From positions 66,299 to 130,298 of the forward strand of contig NW_001799633.1 of assembly GCF_000165425.1 (NCBI RefSeq): a DNA stretch of 64,000 nt, written 5' to 3'. The DNA comes from Paramecium tetraurelia. Its lineage: Eukaryota > Ciliophora > Oligohymenophorea > Peniculida > Parameciidae. This document shows positions 41,109 through 52,316 of this stretch, piece by piece. The position numbers and the translations under genes are program-made. Each line of letters opens with the position of its first letter. Positions within the stretch are counted from its first letter, which is position 1. The notes beneath the pieces are model-generated. The model was not told the DNA's origin. It ran no database searches and worked only from the letters and a program-made list of their open reading frames with translations.

Positions 41109-41608
41109 AAATATATGAATCAATTAAATAATTGTATACTCATACCACGTATGTAAATTTTTATTATTTTTTCTTTTATCAATTACTTCATCCCATTCCT
41201 CCACACTCCCATCAGTATTCAGTCTCAATTGACCATATCTGTATTTCTTGAACACACATTTGTGAATGTATAACTAAGTTAAGATAATTTTAATATGACG
41301 ATATTCTGAGAGATTCAAGATTAAAGATACAAGATTTCAAGATTTCAAGATTTTTATCTATCAAAAAGGTTTAAAATGAAATATTGATCAAATACTAAAA
41401 TTCAAGAACTATAGGATATCTGAATGCTGATGTCATTTATCATTCAACTTGTTAAAGAACTCTCATGTCAAAAGATATTCTGATGTAATTTAACCTAGAA
41501 AAATGAATATGAATATGAATATGAAATAAAACTATATCATATTTTTAAAAGTTCTTCATAGGTACTTGTTTAATTTAATAACAATATAAGCTTCATTAAA
41601 TTAATATT
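41109..41608. other. Intergenic with protein-like minus-strand stretch and short repeats
   Basis: Divergent gap between p24 (minus) and GH125 (plus). The minus strand carries an open stretch in the p24 frame reading KCVFKKYRYGQLRLNTDG then SVEEWDE, which looks conserved but has no start codon of its own. Short tandem CAAGATTT-like units lie at about 41316-41355 and ATGAAT units at 41503-41523. Confidence 0.5.
41316..41355. repeat. Short tandem CAAGATTT-type repeat
   Basis: Four to five imperfect copies of an 8-10 nt unit (CAAGATTTCAAGATTTCAAG) preceded by diverged copies. A simple microsatellite in an intergenic gap. Confidence 0.55.
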
Positions 41609-43060
41609 ATGAATTTCATATTAATTGCTTTTTCCTTGCTCATAGTCAATCTTTTAGCATAGTCAAATTAGAGACCATCCTAAAAGAAATTCGTATCAGA
41701 AGCAGTAGAAAAGACCATCGAGAGAGTATTTTTAGATCTAATTAATAGATTTCAGAAAAAATGAAGGATAATAAGCTTAAATACACTTTCATCAATTCAT
41801 TTCCTAATACACTTGATACAACGGTAACCAACTATGATCCAAGTATTCCAGATGCCTTTGTGATCACAGGCGATATTACAGCTATGTGGTTAAGAGATAG
41901 TACTAATTAATTATGGACCTATATGGAGTTTGTGAATTAGGATAGCAAATTACAAAACTTGGTAAAAGGAGCAATCAATCGCCAAGTTAATTAAGTCCTA
42001 ATTGATCCATATGCAAACGCATTCAATTATCAAAAGAAATCGTCAGAATGGAGCAATGACAACACGACTAGATGCTTTTTAGGTGTCAATGCCCATGCAA
42101 TGTCACAACATCTCCATGAAAGGAAATTTGAAATTGACTCATTAGTGGCTGTCTTAAGACTAGCTGTTGGTTATTATAAAGAAACTAAAGATGCATCAAT
42201 CATAGATTTTAAATACTTAAAGGCTGTCCAAAGAATACTGAGAACATTCAAGGATTAACAAGCAGACCAAACAGAACAATTTGCAACATTCAGATTTCCC
42301 TATACTTTTTAGAGGAATGCCAGATCAACCGATACAGTTATTAATGGAATAGGGGAACCAGTTAAAAGAACTGGGTTATTAAGAACATTCTTCAGAGCCT
42401 CTGATGATTCCACAGTCCATTAATTTAATATCCCAGAAAATGCTATGGCTTCGGCAATCTTAAAATAAACAGCAGAGATGTTGAGTGAAGCAAACTTAAG
42501 TTGGTCTTTAAGAAAGGCTGCTGATCCTTTAATTTAAGAGGCTTTTGCATTATCTTCAGAAATTAAAGATGCCATTTACAAATATGGAATAAAGGACGGA
42601 GCATTTGTGTATGAAGTCGATGGAATGGGAAAGCAAGTGTTTATGGATGATTCAAACCAACCAAGTTTGCTTTCTCTTCCAATTTATGGATTTATTGAAA
42701 TTGATGATCCCTTGTATCAAGCAACTAGAAAGAAGGCTCTCAGTTCAGCCAATCCCTATTATTTTTGTGGGAACAGCAGCTAAAGGTATAGGTGGTCCTC
42801 ATATTGGGGCTAATTACATATGGCCAATGGCTATTGTAACTTAAGGATTGACTACTAATGACAAATAGGAAATCAGAGAATGCTTGAGGATGTTAGTGAC
42901 AACCACTGGAGGCAAATGGTTTATGCATGAAAGCTTTTTCAAAGATAACCCCTCGAGTTTCACAAGATCTTGGTTTGCATGGGCAAATGGATTGTTTGGA
43001 GAATTAGTGTTAAAGATAGACAAAGAGTATCCAGAATTATTAGAAGAGAATTATGCTTGA
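41609..43060 (+). CDS. GH125 exo-alpha-1,6-mannosidase type protein, one frame break
   Basis: Glycoside hydrolase family 125 (MUG157-like), ~475 residues, with a signal peptide (MNFILIAFSLLIVNLLAQ). Family blocks: NTLDTTVTNYDPSIPDAFVI, TGDITAMWLRDSTNQL, FLGVNAHAMSQHLHERKF, DDSTVHQFNIPENAMA, KGIGGPHIGANYIWPMAIV, KDNPSSFTRSWFAWANGLFG. A 23-nt intron is at 41726-41748. At 42762-42766 (run of five T) the frame must shift by one base to go from ANPYYF to GTAAKGIGG; spliced length is one base over a multiple of three. Sequence error or a real lesion. By family acts on mannosides in the secretory pathway. Confidence 0.88.
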
Positions 43061-43077
43061 TAATATGAATTAATATT

Positions 43078-44700
43078 TCAGTTTTATTTAAGTAAATATG
43101 CTCTTAATCTCATAAACACTTTGATTCCCATCTTCTCTGGCTTAGTAGTCAAGTTGTCTATCATTTCTAAGTGGGCCTTCAAGATTCTTGCTTTTGAATT
43201 TTAATAGTTAAAAATTTGCTCTCCCCAATATGAGTCTTTAGGAACGGTTGGAGTTGAAATCTTTTTGTATAAAGAATTAATAATCCTTCTATATAGCACT
43301 ATGATAGTTTCTTCATTGATTAACTCCTCTCCATCTAGTAATTGGAGATAAGTCCTTAGGAATTTCATCAAATCTAAATTAAATTAACTTTTCTTTATTT
43401 TAAATTCAGAGGTTAACTAATTAAGACTAATCCCTCTAGTGTTTAAATTTAGGAGTTCTTTATAAGGGACATAATGTAATTAAACCAATTTTTCTATGTT
43501 TGTAAGGAAATCATATTTTGTACTGCAATCCATAAATATTCTGAATTTAACTCGGTCATACTTATTCTTACTGAGTGCAAATCCATAATACATCAATAGA
43601 TGCTCATTACCTAAACATCCATACAAATTCAAGACCTACTCTCCTTTTTCAATATCATCTACTGCTCTTGCTGTAAGATAAGCTGGACATTTGAGAGTCT
43701 ATTGCTGGATATCTGTGTACCAATCATGTTCGCTTTAATCTAAGGTTTATTCATAGTAATCTCTAAGGTAATCATCATTGACTGCAGCTTAGACCTTTGA
43801 ATCTTTAGTATTCAATTGTTATGATTAGTCATTGCTTTTTTCAGTAGTGGGTTCATCTTCATCTTCTGAATCATCAGGCATCATCAATTTTGTAACCCAT
43901 ATATCTGAGGATCCTGTTCTAAGTAGTTCCTAAAATAGTTTCTCCAGCAATTTATTCAATATTTTAGAACACCTTTCGCTCTCATTTACATTTAGACTCT
44001 CTATTACTTCTTAATCTTCCTAACTAAACCAATACTTGTTTTGAGAAATGTATTTAAATTTCATGTAATTATTTTAAATGTATTCTTCAGGTTAATAATG
44101 CTCTTATTCCAGACCAAATATTGCTTTATTCTTCCCATGATTTATCATATCTACCATAGGTACTAAAAATGAAAAGGGATAATCATTATTAACACTCAGT
44201 CTTCTATTCATGCAATATCTATATGCCCAATCATAATCCTCAGAATTTAATCCTACTTCCATTACCTCATCTTTGGCTGCCTTATATTCTTCCTCAAATT
44301 CTTGCTTCAATTCTCTTAAATAATCAAATGGGATTGGTTGATCGCAGTCAAGTAAGCAAGTAGGATTTGTTGAGAGATCAAATATTGGCTTTAATTTTCC
44401 ATTTCTTTGAATTGTGAGATAAAGGATCAAAGTCTGAAAATCACTTTTCTTATTCCCAATTTATTGCAAGGATGGATAGATATGAGGACTCTTCTTCATA
44501 ATGTCTACACATTATTCATTTTAGAATACTGTGAATGCACTTATCGCATAATTATGGGAAACCTTTATGACATATTCTCCTGATTTAATATTATCAATGG
44601 CTTTGATTCCAAACATCCCACCGTAATCCTCCATTTCCACTTTATTCATCTACAGACCATCTCTTAGAAATCCAATGTAATTATTCTTTAATTATTACAT
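43078..44700 (-). CDS. SET-domain protein, Rubisco-LSMT-like
   Basis: A 540-residue intron-free protein. The split SET domain begins DGLQMNKVEMEDYGGMFGIK, has FSFLVPMVDMINHGKN (the NH motif that contacts SAM), then an acidic insert of ~150 residues with DDSEDEDEPTTEKSND, and resumes with ARAVDDIEKGEQVLNLYGCL followed by LLMYYGFAL, the terminal Tyr-containing motif. A Rubisco-LSMT-type substrate-binding region completes the protein. Predicted protein-lysine methyltransferase; target unknown. The long insert within SET is unusual. Confidence 0.82.
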
Positions 44701-44895
44701 TACAAAAATAAATAAATAATTTCATTTTTAATAGTTGTTTTTCCAGGAGTAGATCCCTTCATACTTTTTATTACTGCTACTCTATTCGATCTTTTTCTCT
44801 TGTCCAAATTGCTTTGAAGACCCGTTCTCAGTGGGTTTTAATTACGTCTATTGTTTATATTACCCTTTGATCTTCTCATAGGATATTTGACACTA
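44701..44895 (-). other. Short gap with a small basic frame
   Basis: Between the SET start and the next stop. A minus-strand frame from an ATG at 44879 reads MRRSKGNINNRRNQNPLRTG and stays basic, but runs into the SET coding region out of frame. Probably not a gene. Confidence 0.2.
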
Positions 44896-45761
44896 TCAAT
44901 ATTGCTATTATATGGTTACATCAAAAAATGGTGAAGTCAAAGGGTGATTCAATTTATGAGTGTCTTTCTGATTATCAGTGTTTATATTGCGTAGCTTTGA
45001 CTCCTATAAATTGTAATATAGTATTATACTTTAATACTCATATCACCGAAATCTTTGTAATCTCGAGTACTATCGAATGCTGTCCATTTTATTTAAGGGG
45101 AGAGACTACGTTATGGTCTTAACCACTTTCTTTCCTTGTTCCCCAATTCCTGTCCAAAAACATCGGAGAATTATTAATTTTATTTCTTAGACTAAATATT
45201 AATCTCATTCTCTATTATTTTTGAAGGGCTTTTATGTTTTGTACTATCCTGATATTATTGCTGCAAATCTTGGTGTTTCCTTTGTTTTGCATAATCTTTT
45301 CCAAACTCTGCCTTCTCATTCACAGAAGTAAGCACTTTACCATAATGCACATTTGTCCATTAGACTGATGTATTAATTAATTGTTAATTCTCAGGGGATT
45401 TAGAAATCACATCCACATTTTGAGTATTCTCAAATACATTGCTCGACAGATCAACTCGCTTTCGTTGTTTATCGCTTCTATTTGTTAACTGCTTAGTAAT
45501 TTGGTAATTATTCTTGACTTTATTAAACTTAAGCTATGTTTCTTATTATCTTTAGCCATCATCCTACACAAAGTAGAAGCTGTCCTTTGGTTAATCTTTT
45601 GGTCTGTGAGGCGAACAGGATTTTAGATTTAATAATTAAGGATTGAATTGTAAGACTTATTACATTGTATCTTAAGGTGTGTGTTGTTTTCTTGGAGATT
45701 AATTCTGATTACTCACATTACCTTTAGTTTATTAATTAACAGGGGAATTATCATATCTCAT
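44896..45761 (-). CDS. Uncharacterised polar protein
   Basis: A 279-residue, low-complexity protein starting MRYDNSPVNQQTKGNVSNQN, rich in Gln, Asn, Lys and Ser. More ordered pieces are YFVQDDGQRQQETQLKFNKV, WTNVHYGKVLTSVNEKAEFG and IKWTAFDSTRDYKDFGDMSI. One 26-nt intron near the 3' end keeps the frame and reaches TGA. No signal peptide, membrane span or known domain. The length being an exact multiple of three after splicing supports a real gene. Confidence 0.6.
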
Positions 45762-45996
45762 TATTAATATAAAATATAAAAATTATCCTTTACTTTTTTA
45801 GTAAGCAATTATTAGAAATTATACAATTAACTTCCCACCAATGTCACTTCCCTTTCCATTTTATCATGCCCAATCTCATACTTGACTTATCTTAAGAAAT
45901 TGACTTTAAGTAAGAGAGTGAAGGATGGAATAAACATTGCCCAGAATTTAATTGATAAAATAATGAAAATACACTTGATTTGATTATAAATAATCT

Positions 45997-46353
45997 TCAT
46001 TTCATTAAAATCAAATCTCTGGCTAATTTGATGAGCCTATTTTTTAAATTTTCATCTAATCTTTAATTTAATTAAAGGCCACTACACAATAGTATTTCAT
46101 GGGTTTTCGAACTCAATTGATCCTATTTGACTACGATCTCTCCTTCAACATCATCTAAGGGCACCTCCTACTTGAACTTCTTGTTTTGATCCCAATACCA
46201 TTTATATATCTTTTCTTTTGGTAAATTGGTAAGGTTTGCTATTTCTTTGATTGTGTTTTATCCCCAGATTTATTGCTTTTGGTAAAAGTCATTAAGAGTG
46301 TCAATTTGCTTTTTTGATTTTTTGAAACGGGAACATTTATTCTCCTTAGACAT
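45997..46353 (-). CDS. Small homeodomain-like protein
   Basis: A 118-residue intron-free protein. Residues ~8-58 fit a three-helix homeodomain: KKSKKQIDTLNDFYQKQQIW, then IKEIANLTNLPKEKIYKWYW followed by DQNKKF. The last helix keeps the W-x-x-Q/D-N-x-x pattern of the recognition helix (compare WFQNRR) with W and N present. An acidic linker and a C-terminal helix follow. Predicted DNA-binding protein; homeodomain-like proteins are uncommon in ciliates, so this deserves checking. Alternative: another helix-turn-helix fold. Confidence 0.6.
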
Positions 46354-46530
46354 TAAAAATAAATTAAAAATCGAACAAATTTCATAGCATCAATTTGTGC
46401 TATCTCAAATAATTACTAAAAAAAGTGTTCCAAAATTTTAATTATTTATAATTTAATTTTAATTTATAACAGATAAATGTTTTATAAATTTTATTTCATA
46501 TTTATAAATTTCATTTATTATTATTAATCA

Positions 46531-47792
46531 TCATAAATATTCATAGACGATATTCCCTTTCTTGATAACCTTCCAAATTGGAGAATCAGCAATTTAATAA
46601 ATCAGATGTTCCCAAGTTGGAGCATCTAGAATCACGAAATCTCCCTACTTTCCAACCTCAATAGATCCGATTGTCTTGTGTCTATTTAAAGCAGCAGCAG
46701 CGTTAAGTGTAACAGCACACAAGGCCTCATTTGGTCTCATTTTCAAATTCAAACATGCTAAACTCATAGTAAAAGGCAATGACATGCAATAAGCATTGGG
46801 ACAATAATCAGTGGCCAAAGCAGTTGGGACTCCACTGTCAATCATTTCCCTAACAGGAGGAGGTTACAGTTTCAAAATGAATTGAGTAGTTGGTAGAATA
46901 ACCCCAACCACCTTTTTTTCAGCCATTGCCTTGATTCCCTCTTATGATAACTAAAAATCATAAGCAAATAAATTACATGTTCCAAATGAGATATGGCTAT
47001 TGCTCCTAGATCTGCTCCCAACTTGGCAGATTCCAAGTGATTCAATTCCTCCCCATGAAATGAAGGGATCAATCCTATTTTTGCACCTTCCTACAGTATG
47101 TTTTTAGTAGTTTCTATTTCATAAATTCCCTTCTCACAAAACACATCTACAAATTCAGGATGGATCTTATTTTCATCCATCAATTTTTTGATTTGTGGAA
47201 TTTGATTCTGGATGACATCTTATTCTGCCTACTTCTCACTCAATCCAGGTGGTAAAGCATGAGCTCCCAAATAAGTTTAAACTATTTCGATTGGGCTCCT
47301 CTTACTCACAGCCTCGATTGTCAATAATTGTTTGACTTCCCCTTCTGTAGATAATCCGAATCCAGATTTTGCTTCCATGGTAGTTGTTCCATTTCTAATG
47401 GCTCTCTTGATTCCACTCTCTAAAATCTATTCCAACTCCTCTTAACTTGCTTAATTCACACATCTGGATGTATACATAATACCTCCTCCCTTGTTGTGAA
47501 TTTCCATATATGTTGCTCCTTCCAATTTCATCTTAAATTCTCCAGATCTATCTCCTGCATAACAAGGGTGAGTGTGAGCATCTATCAATCCTGGTAAGAC
47601 ACATCTGCCTCTGCAATCTATGATCTTATAATTTTAATATTTTTCATCAATATCTCCTATATCCACAATCACTCCCTACTCATTAATGGCTACGGATGAA
47701 TTCTCCAAAACACACAAGTCAGGATTAGCAAATTTAAATCTCTCTCCTGTTTTAGAAATACACACTATCTATTTTGCTTTAGACAATAACAT
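46531..47792 (-). CDS. hutI: Imidazolonepropionase (histidine degradation)
   Basis: Hydrolyses 4-imidazolone-5-propanoate in the histidine-to-glutamate pathway. The 411-residue product has the amidohydrolase metal site DAHTHPCYAGDR, ATMEAKSGFGLS in the form TTTMEAKSGFGLSTEGEVKQ, QTYLGAHALPPGL, FVDVFCEKGIYE, IPSFHGEELN, AIAISHLEHLSQEG and ALATDYCPNAYCMSLPF. A 26-nt intron restores the frame. Intact. Cytosolic zinc or iron enzyme by family. No other histidine-pathway gene is in the window, as expected for unlinked eukaryotic genes. Confidence 0.94.
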
Positions 47793-47922
47793 CACAAAAT
47801 TTATAAAATATCTTTTTTTATATTGTCATAGAAAATTGCATTAATATTGTTTACCTTATTAATTTAATTAAAATGTCAAATAGAATCAATGTATTTCATA
47901 TGAAAATATTATCATAAGCATT

Positions 47923-48957
47923 TCACGATCTTTAATTAGATCCTGCACTTCTATTTCGTAATTATTAGGACACACTAGGACAAGGTCTCGCAAATGTTCC
48001 GTTTGAATTCGGTCTCCAAGGTCTTTCATAAGTTTAAGTCGCACTCAATTTTTCGAATGTATTCTATTTTGTTTTTATATTTGGAGCCCCTTCCTCCATA
48101 TATTGAAGCACTTCAAAAGTTCCTTAAAAGCCTTTTTTGGTTTAGTTGGATGGTCTAAATGGATTCCCTTTATAAATAGGTGGTTTTTTCTCTAAAGGGT
48201 TATTGATATATATTACATATTGTATATCCTGCTCCATCTAATAAGATACCTTCTGCAGTAAAGGGTCTATTTCCATGGCTGGTTGTGACAAATCTTGTTG
48301 TTCCAGGTAATTGCTTGCTTTTATGCTGGATTCTCTCCTTTCTATCCATTTCCTCCTATCTATCATAAGGATCAGGAATATATTCAATCTAACTAAACAA
48401 ATTGTTTATTGTTGTCCTGCCTAATCCTTTCTTAGCTGGGTTTGTCAAAAAGTTCCTAGCTTAAGTAACTACATTTCCTGCTGAATTTCGAGTTTTAAAG
48501 ACTTTATCATTATACTCCTTCATGTGTTCGAATTCAGAATGTTTGCTGAATAAGTTGAATTATATACACAGATTTCTAATGGTCGTTGGGTTTAAAGCTA
48601 TTGGGATTTTTAATGGCCAATTCTCTCTCTTTGTCGTAAATTTATTTGGCTTTAAATTAGTCTTTATATGGATCATTTAATGTTGTATAGCCAGGTTCTG
48701 AAAACAAAACAGGCTCGTGCTTTTTTTAGAGTTTCTTATTGATAAGGATTGCTTTCTCTTTGCCTTGGCCTTAATATTTAGAAAACATTGTATACTTTTC
48801 AAAGCATCGTTATATTAATCCCCCAATGATAAAGGTGGTGGTTAATTAAATAATCCGTGGCGCTCTCTTTCATTATACATCATAAGTACCTTTGAGAGAT
48901 ATTTTCTAAGTCACGAATGTAATTGTCATTAGACGGAACTCTATACTAAGTTGACAT
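47923..48957 (-). CDS. CFAP96: CFAP96 (C4orf47-like) ciliary protein
   Basis: A 312-residue protein. The N-terminus read from the upstream ATG gives QRERHGLFNQPPPLSLGDQY, close to the ERIGLF-x-x-x-x-x-x-V-GDKY start of the vertebrate protein. Later blocks FSEPGYTTLNDPYKDQFK, FLTNPAKKGLGRTTINNLFS, IEYIPDPYD, and FRPSNQTKKGFQGTFEVLQY match the family. Four introns (23, 26, 22, 25 nt). The downstream ATG at 48788 would lose the conserved start, so 48957 was chosen. Expected at the cilium or basal body; exact function is unclear in any organism. Confidence 0.78.
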
Positions 48958-49755
48958 CAAATATAAATAATAATTATCATAAATTGTTTTTCATTTAAGA
49001 ACCAAAAGCATTTCAATTCTCAAAATATTTAATGTTCCCCTCTACGTCCTAGAGTCTAAGCGATCTCCAATAATAGAGTTACTGAGAATGAAGTAACGAA
49101 AGTTTATCATCTTATTGATTTAGCAAAAAACAAGATAAACTAGTAGTTAGATTCCCTTATGAAATTTTGAAGAGGAATTTCATTCACCGAAATAGAATGG
49201 AACATGATTAAAGCTGCATTTATGATTCTTGAAAGATAACAAAATTGTTGTATTGTTGCATTCATAAATTTCGTAAGGTTTTATATCAAATATTGTTTAT
49301 GAACCAAACAAAAATAGTTAAGACTAAATGTTAAGTATTATTTTTAAGATTAAATTATACAACTTGCAAACTACTACTATAATATTTTTTATAACGATAA
49401 AAAATTGGTGTTAGATAATTTTTGAATCATAAACTAGAAATGTAGTTAAGATATGATTAATAGATGTTGAATAAAGAGATTTTTGATTTTAAATTTAAAT
49501 TCATTTTGAATAATAATAAATAAATATAATTTAAATGTTTAACAAATAAGTTTATACTTGAACATTTAATATTTTTGGGATACTCAATTAAATCATAGAG
49601 CTTTATATAGAAATAATACTCTTGAATGAAAAATATAATTAAATTTTATTAGGAATATCAAAAAAAATAATCTTTATAACTGGTTCAATAGAAATGATAA
49701 TTATTTCAACAATGAAGTATTTGAATATTTATAGATAATTACATAATTATATAAA
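48958..49755. other. Gene-poor gap with a start-less plus-strand frame
   Basis: A plus-strand frame 48958-49170 reads FKNQKHFNSQNIQCSPLRPR then VYHLIDLAKNKINQQLDSLM and is protein-like, but has no ATG before its last residues. The rest (49.2-49.75 kb) is very AT-rich and appears empty. Confidence 0.35.
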
Positions 49756-50582
49756 TCATTCAAGTTATTCTCTTTCATACAACTAAAAAGCATATATAAA
49801 ATAATTACAGGTCTATCTTGATCCTCTTCATAATATTCTTCTCCTTGATAATCTTCATCTTCCAATTCAACAATATCATCATCCTCATTAATAATATCCT
49901 AGACATCGACATCATCTTCTTTGTTTTATTTCCTATCAAAATATTGCTTTCCACTAATCTTCTTCATCATTTCCTCTACTTAATTAAAATTCTTTTCTCT
50001 CTTCTTAATTTCATAAATCTCTTAATCGAACTTCTTCTTCCATTCTGTAAAACTTTCAAGTGTAACAGGAGTATTTGTTGCAAATTTAGGCATGGGGGGT
50101 ATATAAATGTAGTTATCGTCAGGCTTTGAGTTTTATTGATCATATAATTCTTATAAGTACATTGATTGATCAAACACATAATCCTAATTTGTCATTTATA
50201 TAAATACCCTCAATGCTTCAACAACTGCAAAGACTATTGGTTGAGAATCTGCTTCTTTTTCATGATGATCAATTACTTATTCACAAACCTTTCTGGCTCT
50301 AATTAAATTATCCTAGGTGAAATTTCTACTCAATCCTTAAATCTCAAAATGAAATCTTTATGATTTTAATGGGTAATCGTCTGGAAAGGCAATGAAAATT
50401 TTGCAATAGACTACATTATCATGATAAAATTAATCAGCTGGTACGAATGGGGCAACAATTACTTAAAATGAATAAGGATGCACATCTTTTAATTGCTCAT
50501 AGTCTGATAAATAGATAGAAGATAATGCATTTAGTTCCTCTTTTTAGAAGTGATCACATTATTCATTATGAGTTTGGATCAT
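49756..50582 (-). CDS. RWD-domain protein, RWDD1/GIR2 type
   Basis: A 266-residue protein. RWD domain at the N-terminus: EELNALSSIYLSDYEQLKDV, then FIAFPDDYPLKSQRFHFEIQ (Y-P-x-x-x-P-like turn). The second half has the DFRP-binding signature TNTPVTLESFTEWKKKFDQE, MMKKISGKQYF and an acidic end (EDDVDVQDIINEDDDIVELE). In yeast and mammals such proteins bind DRG GTPases or GCN1 in translation control. One 26-nt intron near the 3' end. Confidence 0.82.
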
Positions 50583-50662
50583 AATTAATTATTTTATTAA
50601 AATTCATACAAATAATAGAATAGATAAGGGGATATTTTGTAATGTACCAAATATATATGAAA

Positions 50663-51630
50663 TCATGCCTTCTTCTTTAATTTAGCAGCTTATTTGGTGG
50701 CGATGTCGATCTTTTTTAAAGCATTAGCTCTTCTTTATTTAGCATTTAATCTCTTGGCTCTGTATTTGGTGTGATCTCTCTTTGGATTTTATTTAGCACC
50801 TCTCTTGACTCTGTCGCTATTCTTTCTGATTTCATCGTGAATCTTCTTGAACAATTCTTAAACTGATTTGACACCAGCCTATTAATATTAATTTATTAAA
50901 TTACAGTCTTCAAGGTTTATTCCCAATTGTGGAATTAGACATCAAACTTAGATCTTCCATCTTTGTTTGTCTTCTTCTCCTTTTATAAGAGAGCCATATA
51001 TTTATCAACATGAACACCAAAGATTCTGTCCTTGTGAACATTGGCATCATATTTTTCTTTCTTGTCATTATCGACAGAGAATCCTGGGAATCTTCTGTTG
51101 TTGTGGGGGATGTGAATACCACCATCAGCAGCTCCCTTTAAGGCTGCGAAGACTCTGTTACCAAGAGTTGATCTAACCAAACCAATATCAAGAACAGCAA
51201 AGAATGGTCTTCTCTCTGGGTTTTCCTTTTCAGCTACATCATACAAGTTTCCATCAATGGTTTTATTGCCTTCATAGAATTTATCCATCTTCAATGTCTT
51301 GAGTGTTCTTCTGGCCAATAATAAACCTGTGGCATAGGCAGCAGCATAATTTGTCAAACCACTTGTCAAACCGAATCTCTTTAATTCAGTTGATTCAGCA
51401 GCAGCCACTACCTTGTCACCCTTCAAAGTAGCGTAAATGACTTAGCAGATGATCTTAGTATTTGTGTGTCTAACAACAAATCTGTATTTTGGGGAATTGT
51501 ATTTATCCTTGTCTTAGACTATCAATCTGCTTCTTGCATAATAGTCAGTCTTTCCTTCTCTTCGTCTTCTGAATTTAGTTTAGAATCTTTTGAAATAGGG
51601 TGTTCCTTTAACAAGCTTAACAAATGCCAT
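50663..51630 (-). CDS. RPL5: Large ribosomal subunit protein uL18 (RPL5)
   Basis: The 5S-rRNA-binding protein of the 60S subunit, 313 residues. MAFVKLVKGTPYFKRFQTKF, then RRRREGKTDYYARSRLIVQD, RHTNTKIICQVIYATLKGD, GLTNYAAAYATGLLLARR, FAVLDIGLVRSTLGNRVFAA, KGAADGGIHIPHNNRRFPGF and a Lys/Arg-rich tail. One 26-nt intron before AGVKSVQELFKK. Unlike its neighbours it uses few TAA/TAG Gln codons and more C/G-ending codons, as expected of a highly expressed gene; that is why standard-code frames span much of it. Confidence 0.97.
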
Positions 51631-52316
51631 TAATTATTAAAAAGATTTGAATTTTTCATAAATTACACTCAAACACTTATATATATATTCACAATAATTC
51701 AAGCCCTTATTTGTTAAACTCTAAACATTTCTGTAATTCCTAACTACTCCACCTGTTTCAATAATTGGCAGTTCTATAATAGCAAATGTATTTTATTCTA
51801 AACCATGATGATAAAAAACTTGAGAATCTTATAAATCTTATACTTTTATGTTATATAGAATTATTGTCTTATTTATTGGCTCTAATATTGATAAATAGAT
51901 ACTTAATATTAAATTTCAATATTAATATTTAAAAGAATCTTGAAATTTCAAAACTATCCACAGAATCATATTATTTATTGGCAAGGAAATAAAAAATCAT
52001 CAAATTATAAGCTATTAGATATTCATAATTACCGATTAATAATATCTAAAGTTGTAAAAATTGAATGTGTAAATAAAATAATTAGACTTAGTGACTCATA
52101 GGATAGACTTCTAAGACCTACACATTTTTAAATGATAGAAACAGTATGAACAAAAATTATGGCTGTCTATTTAATAATTAAAAATTATAAACTTTGAACA
52201 CGTACATCATAAACCTTTAGATAAATTATTAATAGATATAGAATGTAATTGTATATATTAAACCAGTATACTGATTATTTTTAATATTTATAATTAATTA
52301 TGATCACAGAAAATTC
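51631..52316. other. AT-rich gap upstream of RPL5
   Basis: About 0.7 kb with no supported gene. It lies 5' of RPL5 and so should hold that gene's promoter, and lies 3' of the HEAT-repeat gene. No clear motif recognised. Confidence 0.5.

Noticed and set aside
41503-41523. ATGAAT repeat as a telomere-like sequence
   Set aside because: Ciliate telomeres are C4A2/C3A3-type; this is a simple intergenic microsatellite.
44701-44895. Small basic ORF as the N-terminus of the SET protein
   Set aside because: The frame differs from SET, and the SET frame has a TGA shortly upstream of its ATG; no intron of allowed size connects them.
49818-50129. Plus-strand hydrophobic frame MILFIIFFSLIIFIFQ...
   Set aside because: Antisense of the acidic, Glu/Asp-rich C-terminus of the RWD-domain gene, not a membrane protein.
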